Part shown: in pieces, positions 36,601 through 44,008 of the stretch | How positions within the stretch are numbered: position 1 is the stretch's first letter | Layout of the letters: every line of letters starts with the position of its first letter | From: Muriicola sp. Z0-33 | GTDB lineage: Bacteria > Bacteroidota > Bacteroidia > Flavobacteriales > Flavobacteriaceae | DNA length: 64,000 nt | Direction of reading: 5' to 3' | Assembly (NCBI RefSeq): GCF_026126425.1 | Contig: NZ_JAFMPW010000004.1 | Span: 186,001 to 250,000, forward strand | Notes under the pieces: model-generated | Seen by the model: only the letters and a program-made list of their open reading frames with translations | What the model was told of the DNA's origin: nothing | The model's database searches: none | Made by a program: the position numbers and the translations under genes

Positions 36601-37838
36601 TCTCTTATATTATTATTTAAGACACCTCCTGCGCCTATTAAGCTTGGGTCATAATCATTAGCGCCGTTTCTGGGCAGGTTGGGATTTGCGCCATTAATAT
36701 TAAAGAAACCTCCGGGCTCTCCATTGGCGATACCAATTCTGGTATCTTCTTTTAACGCCTCCCCAAGATCCTGAATAGCCACCACATTTCTGACATTCAG
36801 CGTTTGCTGGCTGCGGTTGGTTACCCATACCTCTAGCCTGGTAATCTGAACCTGACTGCTTATATATGGATAGGTGGCCAGGGCGTCGTCATAGGCATCA
36901 CGGAAATACTGCGCGAGGAAAAAATGCTTATCCTCATCGTAATCCAATGCCGTTAATTCAAAATCGCTCAAAGTACCTCCACCCTGGGCCACGACGGTAT
37001 TATTCTGAGAACGTTGTTCGGAAAATACTGCTGTTACAGTTGTTTTACCAAACTGCAATTGTGTCTTGACACCAAATAAACTCTGTGCCCCGGTTATTAG
37101 GGAACTGTTTAAAGGCATATTTACATTTCCTATTTCAATTTTTCTAATGATATCATCCTCAGTTGGAGTATAGTCTAACTTTACTAAATTCTGAAAATCA
37201 AAAGTGGCCTCAGTATCATAGTTTGCAGTAACCTGAAGGCGTTCTCCAATTTTACCCAACATACTAAGGCTAATACGCTGATCAAAATCGAAAGACAGAT
37301 TGGTACGGTTTCTGGGAGATAATGCAGGGTTGTCATTTCTCTGCCAGATGACCCCCAAATCCATAGCAACTGAACCCTGTGGAATTACTTCTATTGTATT
37401 TCCACCAAAAACAGACTCAAAGAAACTATTGTTGACATAAAAATTGGGCAATAAGTTTTTACGGGCATCTTCACTACCCTCCTTTTTTCCAGAATAGGCA
37501 TCAATTTTGTCTTTGAAGTACAACTTCATATTCTCCTGCCTAACCAATTCCAGGTATTGTTCCGGAGTTAGAATTATAGGATAGGTGATATCAAAATCAC
37601 CCACACTTTCGGTGTAGATATATCGGTCTAATTTAGGATCATAGGTATATTTAGCAACAATGCTTTCAGGGTTTTCAAGTATCAATTTCCCTAAAGCAAA
37701 TCCCGTTTGTACGGAATCGGTTTCCTGTTCATCAACCTCCTGGCCCGTTACATGATGTAAACTCCCCAGGAAAATAATGAAAAGGAAAAAAAGCCTAAAT
37801 ACGTGTGATTTAAGTAATGACTTTGCCCCTGTTTTCAA
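30699..37838 (-). CDS. sprA: Type IX secretion translocon protein SprA
   Basis: A 2379-residue outer-membrane protein. SprA (Sov) forms the very large single-chain beta barrel through which type IX secretion cargo crosses the outer membrane, and is needed for gliding motility in Flavobacteria. It has a signal peptide (ends ...HHVTGQE), extended strand-rich segments throughout, and family landmarks such as SQKWGGIMRSLSSTNFEQSNVEFVQFWVMDP and GEVWFNELRLAGLDNNGGWAA split across the middle and the C-terminal FxxxxxTGFTLRYNFGN end. Length matches the family (about 2300-2500). It lies 5 bp after ruvA, so ruvA-sprA are co-transcribed. The start MKTGAKSLLKSHVFRLFF gives a plausible signal peptide. 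Confidence 0.96.
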   Translation of the reverse strand: MKTGAKSLLKSHVFRLFFLFIIFLGSLHHVTGQEVDEQETDSVQTGFALGKLILENPESIVAKYTYDPKLDRYIYTESVGDFDITYPIILTPEQYLELVRQENMKLYFKDKIDAYSGKKEGSEDARKNLLPNFYVNNSFFESVFGGNTIEVIPQGSVAMDLGVIWQRNDNPALSPRNRTNLSFDFDQRISLSMLGKIGERLQVTANYDTEATFDFQNLVKLDYTPTEDDIIRKIEIGNVNMPLNSSLITGAQSLFGVKTQLQFGKTTVTAVFSEQRSQNNTVVAQGGGTLSDFELTALDYDEDKHFFLAQYFRDAYDDALATYPYISSQVQITRLEVWVTNRSQQTLNVRNVVAIQDLGEALKEDTRIGIANGEPGGFFNINGANPNLPRNGANDYDPSLIGAGGVLNNNIRDIATVDDGFNISTGYQINQGFDYAILENARKLDQGRDYQFNSQLGYISLNQRLSNDEVLGVAFQYTLNGEVFQVGEFANGGLDATTVSPGAEVEINNNTLVLKLLKSNITNVNDPIWDLMMKNIYATGAFQLSQEDFKLNILYTESTPRNYITPVAEGPGSGWPTGLQDRILIDVFNLDRLNVYNDIQPGGDGFFDFVPGLTVNTQGGQIIFTKVEPFGAYLFDVLGGGTYDVDNDQGYNENQQKYVFRDMYAQTKAASLEDAEKNRFRLKGRYKSEGANGIPIGAFNVPRGSVRVTAGGRQLQEGIDYTVNYQAGTVQILDPSLEASNTPINISVENNAVFGQQTRRFTGVNIEHQFNKNFVLGGTLLNLNERPLTQKSNFGVEPVNNTIFGLNGNFSTEVPFLTRLVNKLPNIDTDVPSNVSVRGEVAFLKPNSPKNADFRGETTTYLDDFEGAQALIDIRSSLGWTLASTPEEFKLDGEADFETGFERAKMAWYTIDPIFYTNQRPAGISDNDISTNETRRIFVDEVFPQIDIAQGQTTVQNSLDLAFYPNRRGPYNANTNFGALLPSQKWGGIMRSLSSTNFEQSNVEFVQFWVMDPYIDGIATGPGELVINLGNISEDILEDGRKQYENGLPAVGSNDLTTTTVWGKVPATQALVYAFDAAETNRVLQDIGFDGLDDEEEVAIYGSGEDPALDNYEYYLNREGGILERYIDFNNPEGNSPVEVTNTNRGSTTLPDVEDIDRDLTMNTINSYYEYRIQIKPNTTIDDQYVTDIKDGMTPDLPNGNQLNRRWIQYKIPLSDFTNAVGGISDFRSISFMRMYLTGFSDDVVLRFATLDLVRGDWRNYTKTLEADQDDPADDGTVVDVNTVNIEENNSRIPIPYVLPPGVIREQLNNNNTIIRQNEQSLSFVVENLESEDSRGVFKNVNIDVRQYERIKMFMHAEKILDADYLDDDLPLVGFLRIGTDFSENYYQIEVPLQFTSFGSSSPEEIWPELNELDIALADLNKVKSLGIANQTLGDVNYYEIVDGAVVPVAEFAPRTAGQLRIGIRGNPSLGSIRSMMVGVKNIDNLPARGEVWFNELRLAGLDNNGGWAAVAAIDANIADFANVTATGSKSTSGFGAIDQMPNERAREDAVAYDVVTNVELGQLLPKKWNIQIPFNYGISEQIITPEFDPVYDDLKLDDRIAAADTPEEAEEIQEQAEDYTKRTSINFIGVRKNRGDEAEENFYDIENFTFNYSYNEIDHRDFEIANLRDQSVKTGFVYNHNFKPVPIAPFAKKDSLFTGKYWQWLKELNVNLLPASVSLQSDIDRQFNQQRFRDVLEPGVERLELPLLQQRNYLFNWQYAINYSLTKSLRLNFRASNNNIVRNYFENFVNDAGENETRINQDLALWDGFFDIGEPNRHSQQMELNYEIPFNKIPILDFINAQYTYTSNFDWQRGGDAINEVVIQALGDPNAQINTVQNANTHNLTAGLSLQRFYDQLGLKKRNGKGDVGAEAVRTDKAGNPASDAQKPKKKTSGLYNVGIDILTMIKRLNVNYSENNGTVLPGYTQSIGFIGTTRPSLGFVFGSQSDVRFEAARNGWLTTFPEFNEQFIRRTNTQLNITATAQPIQDLTIDLVADRQFSSSLQENYKVESGTYIQQTPNTFGNFSISTMMIGTAFSKSDENSSKIFETFKENRLIIANRVQSDRSKPDIGLDDDGFPIRYGKTSQDVLLPAFFAAYTGQDVNRVNLDAFRDIPIPNWNIKYTGLMRNKWFKKKFKRFSLSHGYKAAYSINSYQSNLELLNTSIDPETQDFRPENIINNVVLVDAFNPLMRVDFEMKSSLSVLAEVRTDRALSLSFDNNLLTEVNGKEYTLGLGYRFKDVKFVTNIGGEKQRLKGDLNLKADVTLRDNITIIRNLDIENNQITSGQNLLSLKFTADYALSKNLNALFFYDHSFSKFAVSTAFPQTTINTGFTLRYNFGN

Positions 37839-37843
37839 ACTTA

Positions 37844-38425
37844 TTACAAATTTTTAAGCGAGAGTTTTATTATGTCCTCTACACTTAGTGCCGGGTCCTG
37901 GCTCAGTACCTTATTTACAACCCTTTCGGATTGCTTCCGGACAAATCCGAGAACCTCTAAAGCAGATAACGCTTCTTCTTTGGTTGTATTGTTTGAATTC
38001 GTGGAAACTTCGTCAATATCGTAGATTTTTAAAACCTTGTCTTTTAGGTCTAAAATTACCCGTTGGGCAGTTTTTGCACCTATGCCTTTTACTGACTGGA
38101 TGGAAGGCACGTCTCCCATGGCAATTGCATCCCTTACCTGGGCTGGTGTGAGCGAAGACAACATGGTTCTTGCGGTGCTGGTACCAATACCAGAAACAGA
38201 GAGCAAAAGACGGAAGATTTCGCGTTCAGATTTCTCGGCAAAACCAAACAAGGTATGTGCATCCTCTTTTACCTGCAAATGGGTATACAATTGGATATTC
38301 TCCGTATCGGCAATTTTGGAAAAAGTATGCAGGGATATATTTACAAAATAACCAACTCCTGAACATTCAATTACGAGATGTGTTGGGTACTTCTCTACAA
38401 GCTTTCCTTTAAGGTGGGTGATCAT
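37844..38425 (-). CDS. ruvA: Holliday junction branch-migration protein RuvA
   Basis: The 193-residue DNA-binding subunit that targets RuvB to Holliday junctions. It opens MITHLKGKLVEKYPTHLVIECSGVGYFVNI (OB-fold domain I), followed by the helix-hairpin-helix motifs in LLSVSGIGTSTARTML and IQSVKGIGAKTAQRVILDL (domain II), and a flexible linker with the RuvB-contact domain III (about 145-193). Its partner ruvB is also in the window but 16 kb away in a separate unit. It lies between maeB and sprA. Confidence 0.97.
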   Translation of the reverse strand: MITHLKGKLVEKYPTHLVIECSGVGYFVNISLHTFSKIADTENIQLYTHLQVKEDAHTLFGFAEKSEREIFRLLLSVSGIGTSTARTMLSSLTPAQVRDAIAMGDVPSIQSVKGIGAKTAQRVILDLKDKVLKIYDIDEVSTNSNNTTKEEALSALEVLGFVRKQSERVVNKVLSQDPALSVEDIIKLSLKNL

Positions 38426-38503
38426 CTTTTCTTCCTTAATTTAGATTACTACAATTGGATTAACATAAATAGAGACCAGGGTATGGTTATTAATCCCGAA
38501 TTT

Positions 38504-40798
38504 CTATTTGCCCATTTTGGCTTTTTTTCTCTTCTCTCTTTCCTGGGCGTCTATTACCGCAACGGCCGTCATATTCACCATTTCCTCTACACTGGCGCCC
38601 AATTGTAAAATATGAACAGCACGTCTTAACCCCACCATAATGGGACCTATAGAACCAGCATTGTTGAGTTCCTTTAATAATTTGTAGGTGATATTTGCCG
38701 ATTCGAGATTGGGAAAAATCAGGGTATTTACTTTCTTGCCAGCTAATTTTGAAAATGGGAACTGACTTTCGTGCAAGGAGCGGTTTAGTGCAAAATCGGT
38801 TTGTATTTCACCATCTACGACTAATTCGGGATTACGGGAATGAAGAATATCCACGGCTTTTTTCACTTTGGTGGCATGTGGATGTGTCGATGACCCAAAA
38901 TTGGCGTAAGACAACAGGGCCATTACAGGATTAAAACCAAAGTTAGTCGCCACATTAGCCGTCATAAGGGCAATCTCCGCAATTTCTTCAGCAGAGGGGT
39001 CAATGTTTATAGAGGTATCGGCCAAGAATATCGGGCCGCGTTTTGTTATCATAATGTGCACACTTGCTGCTCTTGTTACCCCGCTAGACCTCCCGATTAC
39101 TTCAAAAACGGGTTTTACTGCCCGGGGATATGCCATGGCATAGCCAGAAATCATGCCGTCTGCATCTCCCTCCAACACCATCATCGAGCCAAAATAGCTG
39201 CGTTGTCGCATTTTGGATTTGGCGTTATAAAGGGTAGATCCCATTCTGGTTCTATTGTTCCAATATCTTTCTGCATATCTATTTCTGGTGGCCTCCGATG
39301 CAGGTGATAACGGATCTATTATCTCCACTTCAGCATCAAATTCCAGCTCCTTTTTAAGGGCTAATATTCTCTTTTTATTCCCTAGTAGTACCGGTGTAGC
39401 AATTCCTTCTTCAAAGGCTACCTGTGCCGCTTTTACAACATCTAACTGATCTGCCTCAGAAAAGACAATTTTCTTGGGACTTGCTTTGGCCCGTGTCATA
39501 AGCAATCTCATGACTTTATTATCATCTCCCGAACGTTGAAGTAGTTCTTCTTTGTAATGTTCCCAATCTGTTATAGGATATTGCGCAATTCCGCTATCCA
39601 TTGCTGCTTTGGCCACAGCAGGAGGTACTACAGCAATAAGTCTGGGGTCAAAAGGTTTGGGAATGATATAATCTTTTCCAAATGTAAGTCTTGTCTCTCC
39701 ATAGGCAATATTGACCTGTTCCGGGACTGGTGCTTTCGCCAACTCAGCCAGAGCAATCACGGCAGCCATTTTCATTTCTTCATTAATAGACTTTGCCCTA
39801 ACATCCAGTGCTCCTCTGAAAATATAAGGGAAGCCTAAAACATTATTGACCTGATTGGGATGGTCAGATCTGCCTGTAGCCATGATGATATCTTTTCTTG
39901 ATTTACAAGCCAGACTGTATTTTATTTCCGGGTTGGGATTGGCCATTGCAAATACAATTGGCGACTTGGCCATAGATTTTAATGCTTCCGGACTTAGAAT
40001 ATCTGCTTTGGAAAGTCCAATAAACACGTCTGCATTTTTCATGGCCTGTTCTAAAGTGTCTATTTTTCTGGAAGTCGCAAATTCCTCTTTTTCAGCAGAT
40101 AGGTTTTCACGATCTTTTCTTATTATGCCTTTGCTGTCTAACATCACAATATTCTCAGCAACAGCGCCAAATGCTTTATAGAGTTTTGTACAGGAAATAG
40201 CCGCCGCCCCTGCTCCGCTTACTACGATACGCACCTTTTCAATTTTCTTATTAGCAATTTCCAGGGCATTTAACAGGGCAGCAGCGGAGATAATGGCAGT
40301 ACCATGCTGATCATCGTGCATTACGGGAATATCTAGTTCCTCTTTTAACCGACGTTCTATTTCAAAGGCTTCGGGCGCCTTAATATCCTCCAGATTGATT
40401 CCTCCGAAGGTAGGGGCTATGGTCTTAACCGTTTCAACAAATTTATCAACATCTTTGGTGTCTAACTCAACATCTATCCCGTCTATATCTGCAAAGATCT
40501 TAAACAATAAGCTTTTACCTTCCATTACAGGTTTTGAGGCCAGGGGACCAATATCTCCTAATCCCAGTACAGCAGTTCCGTTAGAGATGACAGCCACAAT
40601 ATTTCCTTTGGCCGTATACTTGTATACATCTTCGGGATTCTTATCAATTTCCAAACAAGGTTCTGCTACCCCAGGGGAATACGCCAGTGCCAAATCTCTT
40701 TGAGTAGCATATGGTTTGGTAGGTACAATTTTGATTTTACCGGGTTGAGGTTCGGCATGATACTTCAATGCCTCCCGTTTGTTCTTTTCCTTACTCAT
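38504..40798 (-). CDS. maeB: NADP-dependent malic enzyme with phosphotransacetylase-like domain (MaeB)
   Basis: Oxidative decarboxylation of malate to pyruvate with NADPH formation. The 764-residue hybrid has an N-terminal malic domain ([32 protein letters not shown]), an NAD(P)-binding domain ([16 protein letters not shown], about 185-420) and a C-terminal phosphotransacetylase-like domain (about 430-755) thought to be regulatory (acetyl-CoA) rather than catalytic. Length fits the MaeB family. It is 78 bp upstream of ruvA, and probably starts the maeB-ruvA-sprA unit. Confidence 0.96.
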   Translation of the reverse strand: MSKEKNKREALKYHAEPQPGKIKIVPTKPYATQRDLALAYSPGVAEPCLEIDKNPEDVYKYTAKGNIVAVISNGTAVLGLGDIGPLASKPVMEGKSLLFKIFADIDGIDVELDTKDVDKFVETVKTIAPTFGGINLEDIKAPEAFEIERRLKEELDIPVMHDDQHGTAIISAAALLNALEIANKKIEKVRIVVSGAGAAAISCTKLYKAFGAVAENIVMLDSKGIIRKDRENLSAEKEEFATSRKIDTLEQAMKNADVFIGLSKADILSPEALKSMAKSPIVFAMANPNPEIKYSLACKSRKDIIMATGRSDHPNQVNNVLGFPYIFRGALDVRAKSINEEMKMAAVIALAELAKAPVPEQVNIAYGETRLTFGKDYIIPKPFDPRLIAVVPPAVAKAAMDSGIAQYPITDWEHYKEELLQRSGDDNKVMRLLMTRAKASPKKIVFSEADQLDVVKAAQVAFEEGIATPVLLGNKKRILALKKELEFDAEVEIIDPLSPASEATRNRYAERYWNNRTRMGSTLYNAKSKMRQRSYFGSMMVLEGDADGMISGYAMAYPRAVKPVFEVIGRSSGVTRAASVHIMITKRGPIFLADTSINIDPSAEEIAEIALMTANVATNFGFNPVMALLSYANFGSSTHPHATKVKKAVDILHSRNPELVVDGEIQTDFALNRSLHESQFPFSKLAGKKVNTLIFPNLESANITYKLLKELNNAGSIGPIMVGLRRAVHILQLGASVEEMVNMTAVAVIDAQEREKRKKAKMGK

Positions 40799-40817
40799 AG
40801 TGTTTGGATTTGAAAAA

Positions 40818-40825
40818 CAAATTTA
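40818..40825 (-). promoter_or_regulatory. -7 element of maeB
   Basis: TAAATTTG on the minus strand matches TAnnTTTG and lies 19 bases upstream of the maeB ATG. The -33 region lacks a clear TTG. Confidence 0.42.
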
Positions 40826-40902
40826 GGAGTATTCTTTGGAAAAAGAGATGCGTATCTAAAGTTTAAATACGAGTCACTTTAAGTGGATAACATCCAAGAA
40901 AT

Positions 40903-40936
40903 TCTTAATAAAGGCGGACAAATTCTTAATCCGCCT
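40903..40936 (-). terminator. Terminator overlapping the end of the MFS gene
   Basis: On the minus strand AGGCGGA pairs with TCCGCCT (7 bp) around an 11 nt loop that contains the MFS stop codon; TTTATTAAG follows. The first arm is coding sequence, an economical arrangement. Confidence 0.68.
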
Positions 40937-42242
40937 CCACTGTATGCTTTGAAACATTTAGTCGCAATGCCAATACGGAGGCAATTATAAAGAAGACTCC
41001 CGCAAAAAGCATGGCATTAACTGCACTATCACCAAGCAGGTATTTATAGATTGGGCCAAATGTAAGGGTCTCTATTCCCATTGGGATCACAATCATCATA
41101 TTTAAGATGCCCATGTATACGCCTCGTCTTTCCTGAGGTACCACTTTAGAGACCATGGTATAAGGTATTCCCATCATGGCTGCCCAGCCAATACCAAAAA
41201 GTATCATAGGAGCCAATACCATCAGACTATCATTTATATAAGGTATCAGGAATAAAGCAAGGCCAGTACCAACAAGACTCGAGGCATATATTTTCTTGCC
41301 ACCGTATTTCAAGGTGAGCGGTACTAAAGCTAAAGCAACTAACATGGTTACCACATTATAAGTGGTGCTCATTTTTGCAGCCTGTGCAGCCGCTTCAGAA
41401 GTAGAGAACCCCATTGTTGATTTAAACAGAGGGGTAATGTACTGCCAATATATAAATAGGGCATACCACTGAAATAAATACACAGCACTAATCTTCCACA
41501 TAAACTTTGGCATCTCCTTAATGGCATCTCTTATTTCACCAAAAGGTTTGGCAAGACGTTGTCCAAAGGGTTTTAATTTATCTGAATTTATCTCTTCTAA
41601 TTCTTTGTCTGAAGGAGGAATCTCCGGAGTTTTAAGTACAGACCACAAAATGGTGGTAATAGAAAGTACCCCCCCAATATAGAAGGAATAATAGAGCCAT
41701 TTTGGTATAGATCCTGCCACTTCGATAGATTCATCTCCTAACATATACTGAAAGAGAATTATAGAACCGTTTGCCAACAATATCCCAGCACCAACGAACA
41801 GGCTTTGCATTTGATAGCCCAAACTCAATTGCTTCTCTGGTAATTTATCCCCTACAAAGGCCCTATAGGGTTCCATTGCCATGTTGTTTCCAACATCGAG
41901 AATCCAAAGAAGACCTACGGCAAACCACAGTACCGGACTTGTTGGAAAAGCGAACAAACAAAGACTACCTATAATGGCCCCAATTAAAAAATATGGTTTC
42001 CGTCTTCCCCATCTGGGCGACCATGTTTTATCTGACATAGCTCCTATGATCGGTTGCACTATCAGACCGGTAATGGGACCAGCTATGTTTAATATCGGCA
42101 ACATATCCTCTGGTGCTCCCAGGTATAGAAATATGGGGTTGATAGCAGTTTGCTGTAATCCAAAACTATATTGAATACCCAAAAAGCCGACGTTCATATT
42201 AAATATCTGCCAAAAACTAAGCTTGGGTTTCAATATTTTCAT
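40926..42242 (-). CDS. MFS sugar transporter, SLC45-like
   Basis: A 438-residue transporter with twelve predicted TM helices. The opening LSFWQIFNMNVGFLGIQYSFGLQQTAINPIF and the RWGRRKPYFLIGA loop after TM3 match the SLC45-like/glycoside-pentoside type of major facilitator, which in Bacteroidota often imports maltose or other alpha-glucosides by proton symport; substrate here is inference. A near-perfect LacI-family operator lies about 97 bp upstream, in keeping with sugar control, though no LacI regulator is in the window. It is transcribed away from queG on the same strand after a 247 bp gap. Confidence 0.88.
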   Translation of the reverse strand: MKILKPKLSFWQIFNMNVGFLGIQYSFGLQQTAINPIFLYLGAPEDMLPILNIAGPITGLIVQPIIGAMSDKTWSPRWGRRKPYFLIGAIIGSLCLFAFPTSPVLWFAVGLLWILDVGNNMAMEPYRAFVGDKLPEKQLSLGYQMQSLFVGAGILLANGSIILFQYMLGDESIEVAGSIPKWLYYSFYIGGVLSITTILWSVLKTPEIPPSDKELEEINSDKLKPFGQRLAKPFGEIRDAIKEMPKFMWKISAVYLFQWYALFIYWQYITPLFKSTMGFSTSEAAAQAAKMSTTYNVVTMLVALALVPLTLKYGGKKIYASSLVGTGLALFLIPYINDSLMVLAPMILFGIGWAAMMGIPYTMVSKVVPQERRGVYMGILNMMIVIPMGIETLTFGPIYKYLLGDSAVNAMLFAGVFFIIASVLALRLNVSKHTVEAD

Positions 42243-42338
42243 CTTTGTCTGGTTTGGTTTGAAAAAATTTCCAAAACAATATACAGTTTTTAGTGCTTGT
42301 TACGGTAGATCTTAACAACAAATGCAGAAGCACGACTT

Positions 42339-42354
42339 ACGAAAACGTTTGCGT
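42339..42354. promoter_or_regulatory. LacI-family-type operator upstream of the MFS gene
   Basis: ACGAAAACGTTTGCGT is a 16 bp palindrome with a central CG; the right half GTTTGCGT pairs with the left at 7 of 8 positions. It differs by one base from the palindromic operator ACGCAAACGTTTGCGT known for the LacI-family repressor PurR. It lies about 97 bp before the transporter start. The regulator is not in the window. Confidence 0.6.
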
Positions 42355-42387
42355 TTTATCCCTGAAGTTTTAAAAAGGTCCGATGCA

Positions 42388-42413
42388 GTCGTAATTGCGA
42401 ACGGAGTGAAGCC
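42388..42413 (+). repeat. Degenerate copy of a GTCATTGCGA-type intergenic repeat
   Basis: GTCGTAATTGCGAACGGAGT followed by GAAGCC resembles the widespread interspersed element that begins GTCATTGCGAG and contains GAA...GAAGCAATC. It faces the better copy at 42441-42475, from which it is separated by 27 bases. Confidence 0.5.
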
Positions 42414-42440
42414 TTTTTTTAATCTTTAGTTTAATTGGCA

Positions 42441-42475
42441 AGATTGTTTCGTCTCTTCGTTCCTCGCAATGACGG
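42441..42475 (-). repeat. GTCATTGCGAGGAACGAAG-type interspersed repeat
   Basis: Read on the minus strand it opens CCGTCATTGCGAGGAACGAA and continues GAGACGAAACAATCT, a good match to a mobile-like short intergenic repeat family seen in many bacterial genomes. Together with the inverted degenerate copy next to it, the transcript could fold into a long imperfect hairpin. It starts 14 bp beyond the queG stop codon. Confidence 0.65.
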
Positions 42476-42489
42476 TTAGAATAAACTTT

Positions 42490-43422
42490 TTACGATTTAG
42501 GGTTTCTGACAAAATCAATATTGCGCTGGAGTCCGCTAAACTTGGTACGTTTTACGGCCGACTTCTGAAACACTTTTTTAAAGACCTCTTCGGTAATTTC
42601 CTCCCAGTCTTTTTTAGTCATACCCAAAAGCTCGGGATGTGGATTAAACAGCGGTTCATTATGAGACTTGGAAAATCTGTTCCATGGGCAGACATCCTGG
42701 CAAACATCACAACCAAAGATCCAGTCATCAAACTTACCCTTCACGGAAGTTGGAATCTCATTTTTGAGTTCAATGGTGAAGTAAGAGATGCATTTACTGC
42801 CATCTACAACATAGGGTTCAACTATTGCCTCTGTAGGGCAAGCGTCTATGCATGCAGTACAGGTACCACAATGGTCTGTTACCGGATGGTCATACTCCAG
42901 TTCCAGATCTACGATAAGTTCGGCAATAAAATAATACGAACCCACTTGCTGAGTAAGTAAGTTGCTGTGTTTTCCCATCCAACCCAATCCACTTTTGGCA
43001 GCCCAGGCCTTGTCAAGGACCGGAGCAGAATCCACAAAGGCCCTTCCATTTACTTCCCCAATTTCCTCAGTTATGAATTCTTGTAACTGTCTGAGTTTTG
43101 ATTTGATAACATGATGGTAATCATGGCCATAGGCATATTTTGAAATCTTGTACGTCGTTTCACTTTGGGTATCTGAAGGATAATAATTCAGAAGTAAGGA
43201 AATGACAGACCTGGCCCCATCTACCAGCAATCTTGGATCGAGGCGTTTGTCAAAATGGTTCTCCATATAGGCCATTTCGCCATGCATGCCTTTTTTTAAC
43301 CATTGTTCTAAACGGGGAGCTTCTTCTTCAAGAAAATCTGCCCTGGAAATCCCACACGACAAAAAACCGAGGCGCTTGGCTTCGGTTTTTATAATTTCGG
43401 TGTACCGCGTTTTCTGAGTCAA
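42490..43422 (-). CDS. queG: Epoxyqueuosine reductase QueG
   Basis: Last step of queuosine synthesis: cobalamin-dependent reduction of epoxyqueuosine in tRNA. The 310-residue protein has the N-terminal half with [22 protein letters not shown] (cobalamin domain and catalytic Asp) and two 4Fe-4S motifs, [12 protein letters not shown] and CDVCQDVCP, with a further Cys in SKCISYF. It is of the short form without the C-terminal HEAT repeats. The start is a TTG at 43422: an in-frame stop lies 21 bp upstream and no ATG or GTG lies between. The family N-terminus fits this start. Confidence 0.95.
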   Translation of the reverse strand: MTQKTRYTEIIKTEAKRLGFLSCGISRADFLEEEAPRLEQWLKKGMHGEMAYMENHFDKRLDPRLLVDGARSVISLLLNYYPSDTQSETTYKISKYAYGHDYHHVIKSKLRQLQEFITEEIGEVNGRAFVDSAPVLDKAWAAKSGLGWMGKHSNLLTQQVGSYYFIAELIVDLELEYDHPVTDHCGTCTACIDACPTEAIVEPYVVDGSKCISYFTIELKNEIPTSVKGKFDDWIFGCDVCQDVCPWNRFSKSHNEPLFNPHPELLGMTKKDWEEITEEVFKKVFQKSAVKRTKFSGLQRNIDFVRNPKS

Positions 43423-43503
43423 TCTGGTTAATTGTAATGCGCACCTAAGTTACGAATCTCACCTCATTTTAAAAATCCAGATCGAGCAGTACATTGAAAA
43501 CAT

Positions 43504-43911
43504 TTAATCATTAGCCGTAGTAGGGTCTATGGTAGTAGCGAGTTCACTAATTTTATTTGCAGGGAAACCGCCTTTTTCTGCATGAGTTTTTATGGCTTCT
43601 TTATTTTCGGCCTTATATACACAATAGACTTTATTTTGGGCTACATAACTGTGCATCCATTGTATCCCGGCACCCATTTCACTTAAAACCGCATTAGACT
43701 TTTGTGAGATTCCTTTAAGTTGTTCAGCAGTCAGTTCTCCTGCATTGGGTATTTCGCGCTCAATTAAAAATGTTTTCATCTGTGGTTTTTCTGTTAATGG
43801 TTCCTGATTAATTTTTGCTTCTGCAACAGTTTGTTCCTGCGCATTCGAGAAACAGGACAAGAGCAAAAGACTAGCTAAGATGAGTTTACTTAAATAGCTT
43901 TTTTTCATCAT
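43504..43911 (-). CDS. Exported DUF4242 protein (SCO4226-like)
   Basis: A 135-residue protein with a signal peptide (MKKSYLSKLILASLLLLSCFSNAQ) and a DUF4242 domain (about 45-130: MKTFLIEREIPNAGELT..., MHSYVAQNKVYCVYKAENKEAIKTHAEKGGFPANKI). The family's named member, SCO4226 of Streptomyces, binds nickel; whether this one binds metal is not known. The ferredoxin-like fold is expected. The gene beside it encodes a regulator with the same domain, suggesting a linked function. It could be expressed from the -7 element at 43936-43943. Confidence 0.85.
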   Translation of the reverse strand: MMKKSYLSKLILASLLLLSCFSNAQEQTVAEAKINQEPLTEKPQMKTFLIEREIPNAGELTAEQLKGISQKSNAVLSEMGAGIQWMHSYVAQNKVYCVYKAENKEAIKTHAEKGGFPANKISELATTIDPTTAND

Positions 43912-43935
43912 TTCTTGTTTTTAAAGTTTATACCT

Positions 43936-43943
43936 CAAAACTA
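43936..43943 (-). promoter_or_regulatory. -7 element of the exported DUF4242 gene
   Basis: TAGTTTTG on the minus strand matches TAnnTTTG, 24 bases before the ATG. The -33 element is weak. Confidence 0.4.
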
Positions 43944-44008
43944 GATAGATGCTTTTCCTAAAGCTGTAACAGAAAATTCTATTAATAGAAGATTTAGATC
44001 AGAAAAGT

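Noticed and set aside
37888-38412. Several plus-strand frames opposite ruvA
   Set aside because: They lie wholly inside a full-length ruvA on the minus strand and have no family resemblance.
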